Assembly (NCBI GenBank): GCA_963966185.1
Contig: CAWZYM010000148.1
Span: 1,807,501-1,871,500 of the forward strand
DNA: 64,000 nucleotides
DNA from: Rhabditoides inermis
Taxonomy: Eukaryota; Nematoda; Chromadorea; Rhabditida; Rhabditidae
Direction: 5' to 3'
Shown: positions 62,632 to 64,000 of the stretch, piece by piece
How positions within the stretch are numbered: position 1 is the stretch's first letter
Layout of the letters: each line of letters starts with the position of its first letter
Translations under genes and position numbers: made by a program
Notes under the pieces: model-generated
What the model was told of the DNA's origin: nothing
What the model saw: only the letters and a program-made list of their open reading frames with translations
Databases searched by the model: none

Positions 62632-62939
62632 TGCGTTTAGCTGCAGCGGTTCATACATTCAACCGCGCGCGGGTGGGGCTACGACTGCGAATGGAACACT
62701 CTCCACAAACACCGTTGCTGTAACAAGAACGAAACAACCAAATCACAACAGAAAAATCCGCAAAAAGTGATGTAGTGTGAATTAAACAACATTTCTGTAC
62801 AAATCACTTTACACTTAAACAGCACAACACCAACGAAAACTTTCAGGCTTGTAAGAAAACGATTTATCTAGTTCAATATCACCTCAAATTTTTAAGATAG
62901 TAGTTCGTAATAGTGTAAGTAATAAGAATGTCTTCTCTG

Positions 62940-63802
62940 CTACTGCTCATCCTGCTGCCTTCCTTGGCCAGCGACCTGCATCCGCTGGAATCGTTCGAGT
63001 GCGATTCGCATGTCGAAGTGAGACGAGTAGAGACAGGCAATGTGCGTCTCGAACATGTAGAACATCAACAGAAAGCTGAACGTCGACGAGAGATAGTCCA
63101 TCTAAACAACCTCCCATGTATTCAATATTTACATAAATACGTTATTGTATTAGACGTATACCGTACCCCGTCGTTCTTAGACTGCTCGAGATTGGAGGTG
63201 GAGAAGAAAAGTTCGAGCGAGTCGGCCATAGCAGTGACAGCGACATGCAACTGAAATGAGGAACATGCGAGAGCAATCAATAAACCAAACCAGACTGACG
63301 AACCAGACTGAAGGTGGCGAAGAAGTGCATTCTCGCCGGACTGACAGCCAGACGCCGAGCCCACACCGGACGACACGACACCACCTAGCACATACGGTAG
63401 GTACAGTACGCCTACCGTAATCCTCACCTCGACCAGACCGAACGCGAGCAGTGACATCATCGGGAAGACGCAAAAGATAAAGTACTTAACCACCACGTTC
63501 ATCACCTACAGTAACGCAACGTCTAAAGTACAGTAGTTTTACCGTACCTTTCCCACGTCTAGTGAAGTGCTCCTATCTCCGGGACAGTGTTCGAGGGAGA
63601 AGATGTGACAGATCGTCTCCTTGTCTTTTTCCGCCTCCTCCGAGAACCGCCACATCAGAAAGGCGCAAGACGCCAGGCCCACCAGCTAATATCGATTGAT
63701 TATCGATCGATAGTCATACCCACCTTGCACCACGCCTTCACCCAGGGATGGCGCTCGCGCGGCGGCGGCTCCACACGGATATCATCAGCTGGAACGGATG
63801 GT

Positions 63803-63873
<71 letters not shown>

Positions 63874-63925
63874 GCGCACCCATGTCCATGTTGGGTGGCT
63901 GGTGTTGCTCTACTTGCTCAGCCAT
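62940..63925 (-). CDS. small multi-pass membrane protein, duplicate copy 2 (217 aa)
   Basis: Second unit of the tandem duplication. Coordinates are copy 1 plus 1291 (plus 1294 for exon 1, upstream of the GA tract). The predicted protein is identical to copy 1, so the duplication is very recent, or it is an assembly duplicate. Confidence 0.65.
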
Positions 63926-64000
63926 TGCGTTTAGCTGCAGCGGTTCATACATTCAACCGCGCGCGGGTGGGGCTACGACTGCGAATGGAACACTCTCCAC

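Larger units (their letters stand above)
61424..64000. repeat. 1.29-kb tandem duplication
   Basis: 61424-62714 is repeated from 62715 to the window end with a period of 1291 bp (1294 past one (GA)n tract). Apart from the GA tract I found no mismatch. The second unit is cut by the window edge. Confidence 0.95.

Overview
The window is nuclear DNA of an animal with short introns, most likely a nematode and possibly a Pristionchus-like (diplogastrid) one. The evidence is: GT-AG introns of about 45-150 bp with TTTCAG-type acceptors; acceptor-like sites a few bases before many start codons, as expected for spliced-leader trans-splicing; two genes spaced like a nematode operon; a tRNA-Gly(TCC); and a two-peptide precursor carrying the IGLRLPN core that I recall from C. 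elegans NLP-19. Species and clade are inference. Gene models were built by hand by joining exons whose reading phases agree; no search was run.

Layout. 0-5 kb: a TATA-driven 45-aa secreted Cys/Gly/Pro peptide (+), a SINE, a secreted Cys-rich protein with a GPI-like tail (-), then repeat-rich spacer. 5-11.4 kb: a UNC93/MFSD11-like transporter (+) followed 86 bp later by a TB2/DP1/HVA22-like gene (+), probably an operon. 12-21 kb: two tandem BTB-BACK-kelch paralogues (-), 18 coding exons each. 22.6-28.9 kb: two claudin-like four-helix genes (+). 29.3-37.4 kb: a 28-exon secreted Gly/Gln-rich protein (-). 39.5-41.4 kb: a Ly6/quiver-like GPI protein (-). 42.6-45.8 kb: NAA50 acetyltransferase (-), divergent from an HP1-like chromodomain/chromoshadow protein (+). 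46.2 kb: tRNA-Gly. 47-49.5 kb: an unrecognised secreted protein (+) converging on the NLP-19-like precursor (-). 50.8-52.2 kb: a TARG1/OARD1-like macrodomain hydrolase (-). 55.9-60 kb: an NCK adaptor (-). 61.4-64 kb: a near-perfect 1.29-kb tandem duplication, each unit with a small membrane-protein gene (-).

Mobile and repeated DNA. Three elements (9306-10328, 23046-24038, 52722-55733) share one plan: a 5' palindrome with 121-145-bp arms, a conserved ~32-bp block, a variable interior, and a GC-rich hairpin ending in CTAA before a T. They look like an undescribed Helitron-like family. Within each copy the arms match perfectly although copies differ from each other. A tRNA-headed SINE is present three times. 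Introns are rich in (GA/CT)n; there are large arrays of GGAATGAA (0.94 kb), TAC (0.23 kb) and TTCTCTCG-like (2 kb) units. A 9-mer, TACGTTTCA, occurs 17 times, always in introns of four genes, and resembles the core of nematode piRNA promoters.

The genes are mostly unrelated housekeeping, signalling and surface/secreted functions; I see no pathway joining them beyond the operon, the divergent NAA50/HP1 pair and the two tandem paralogue pairs.
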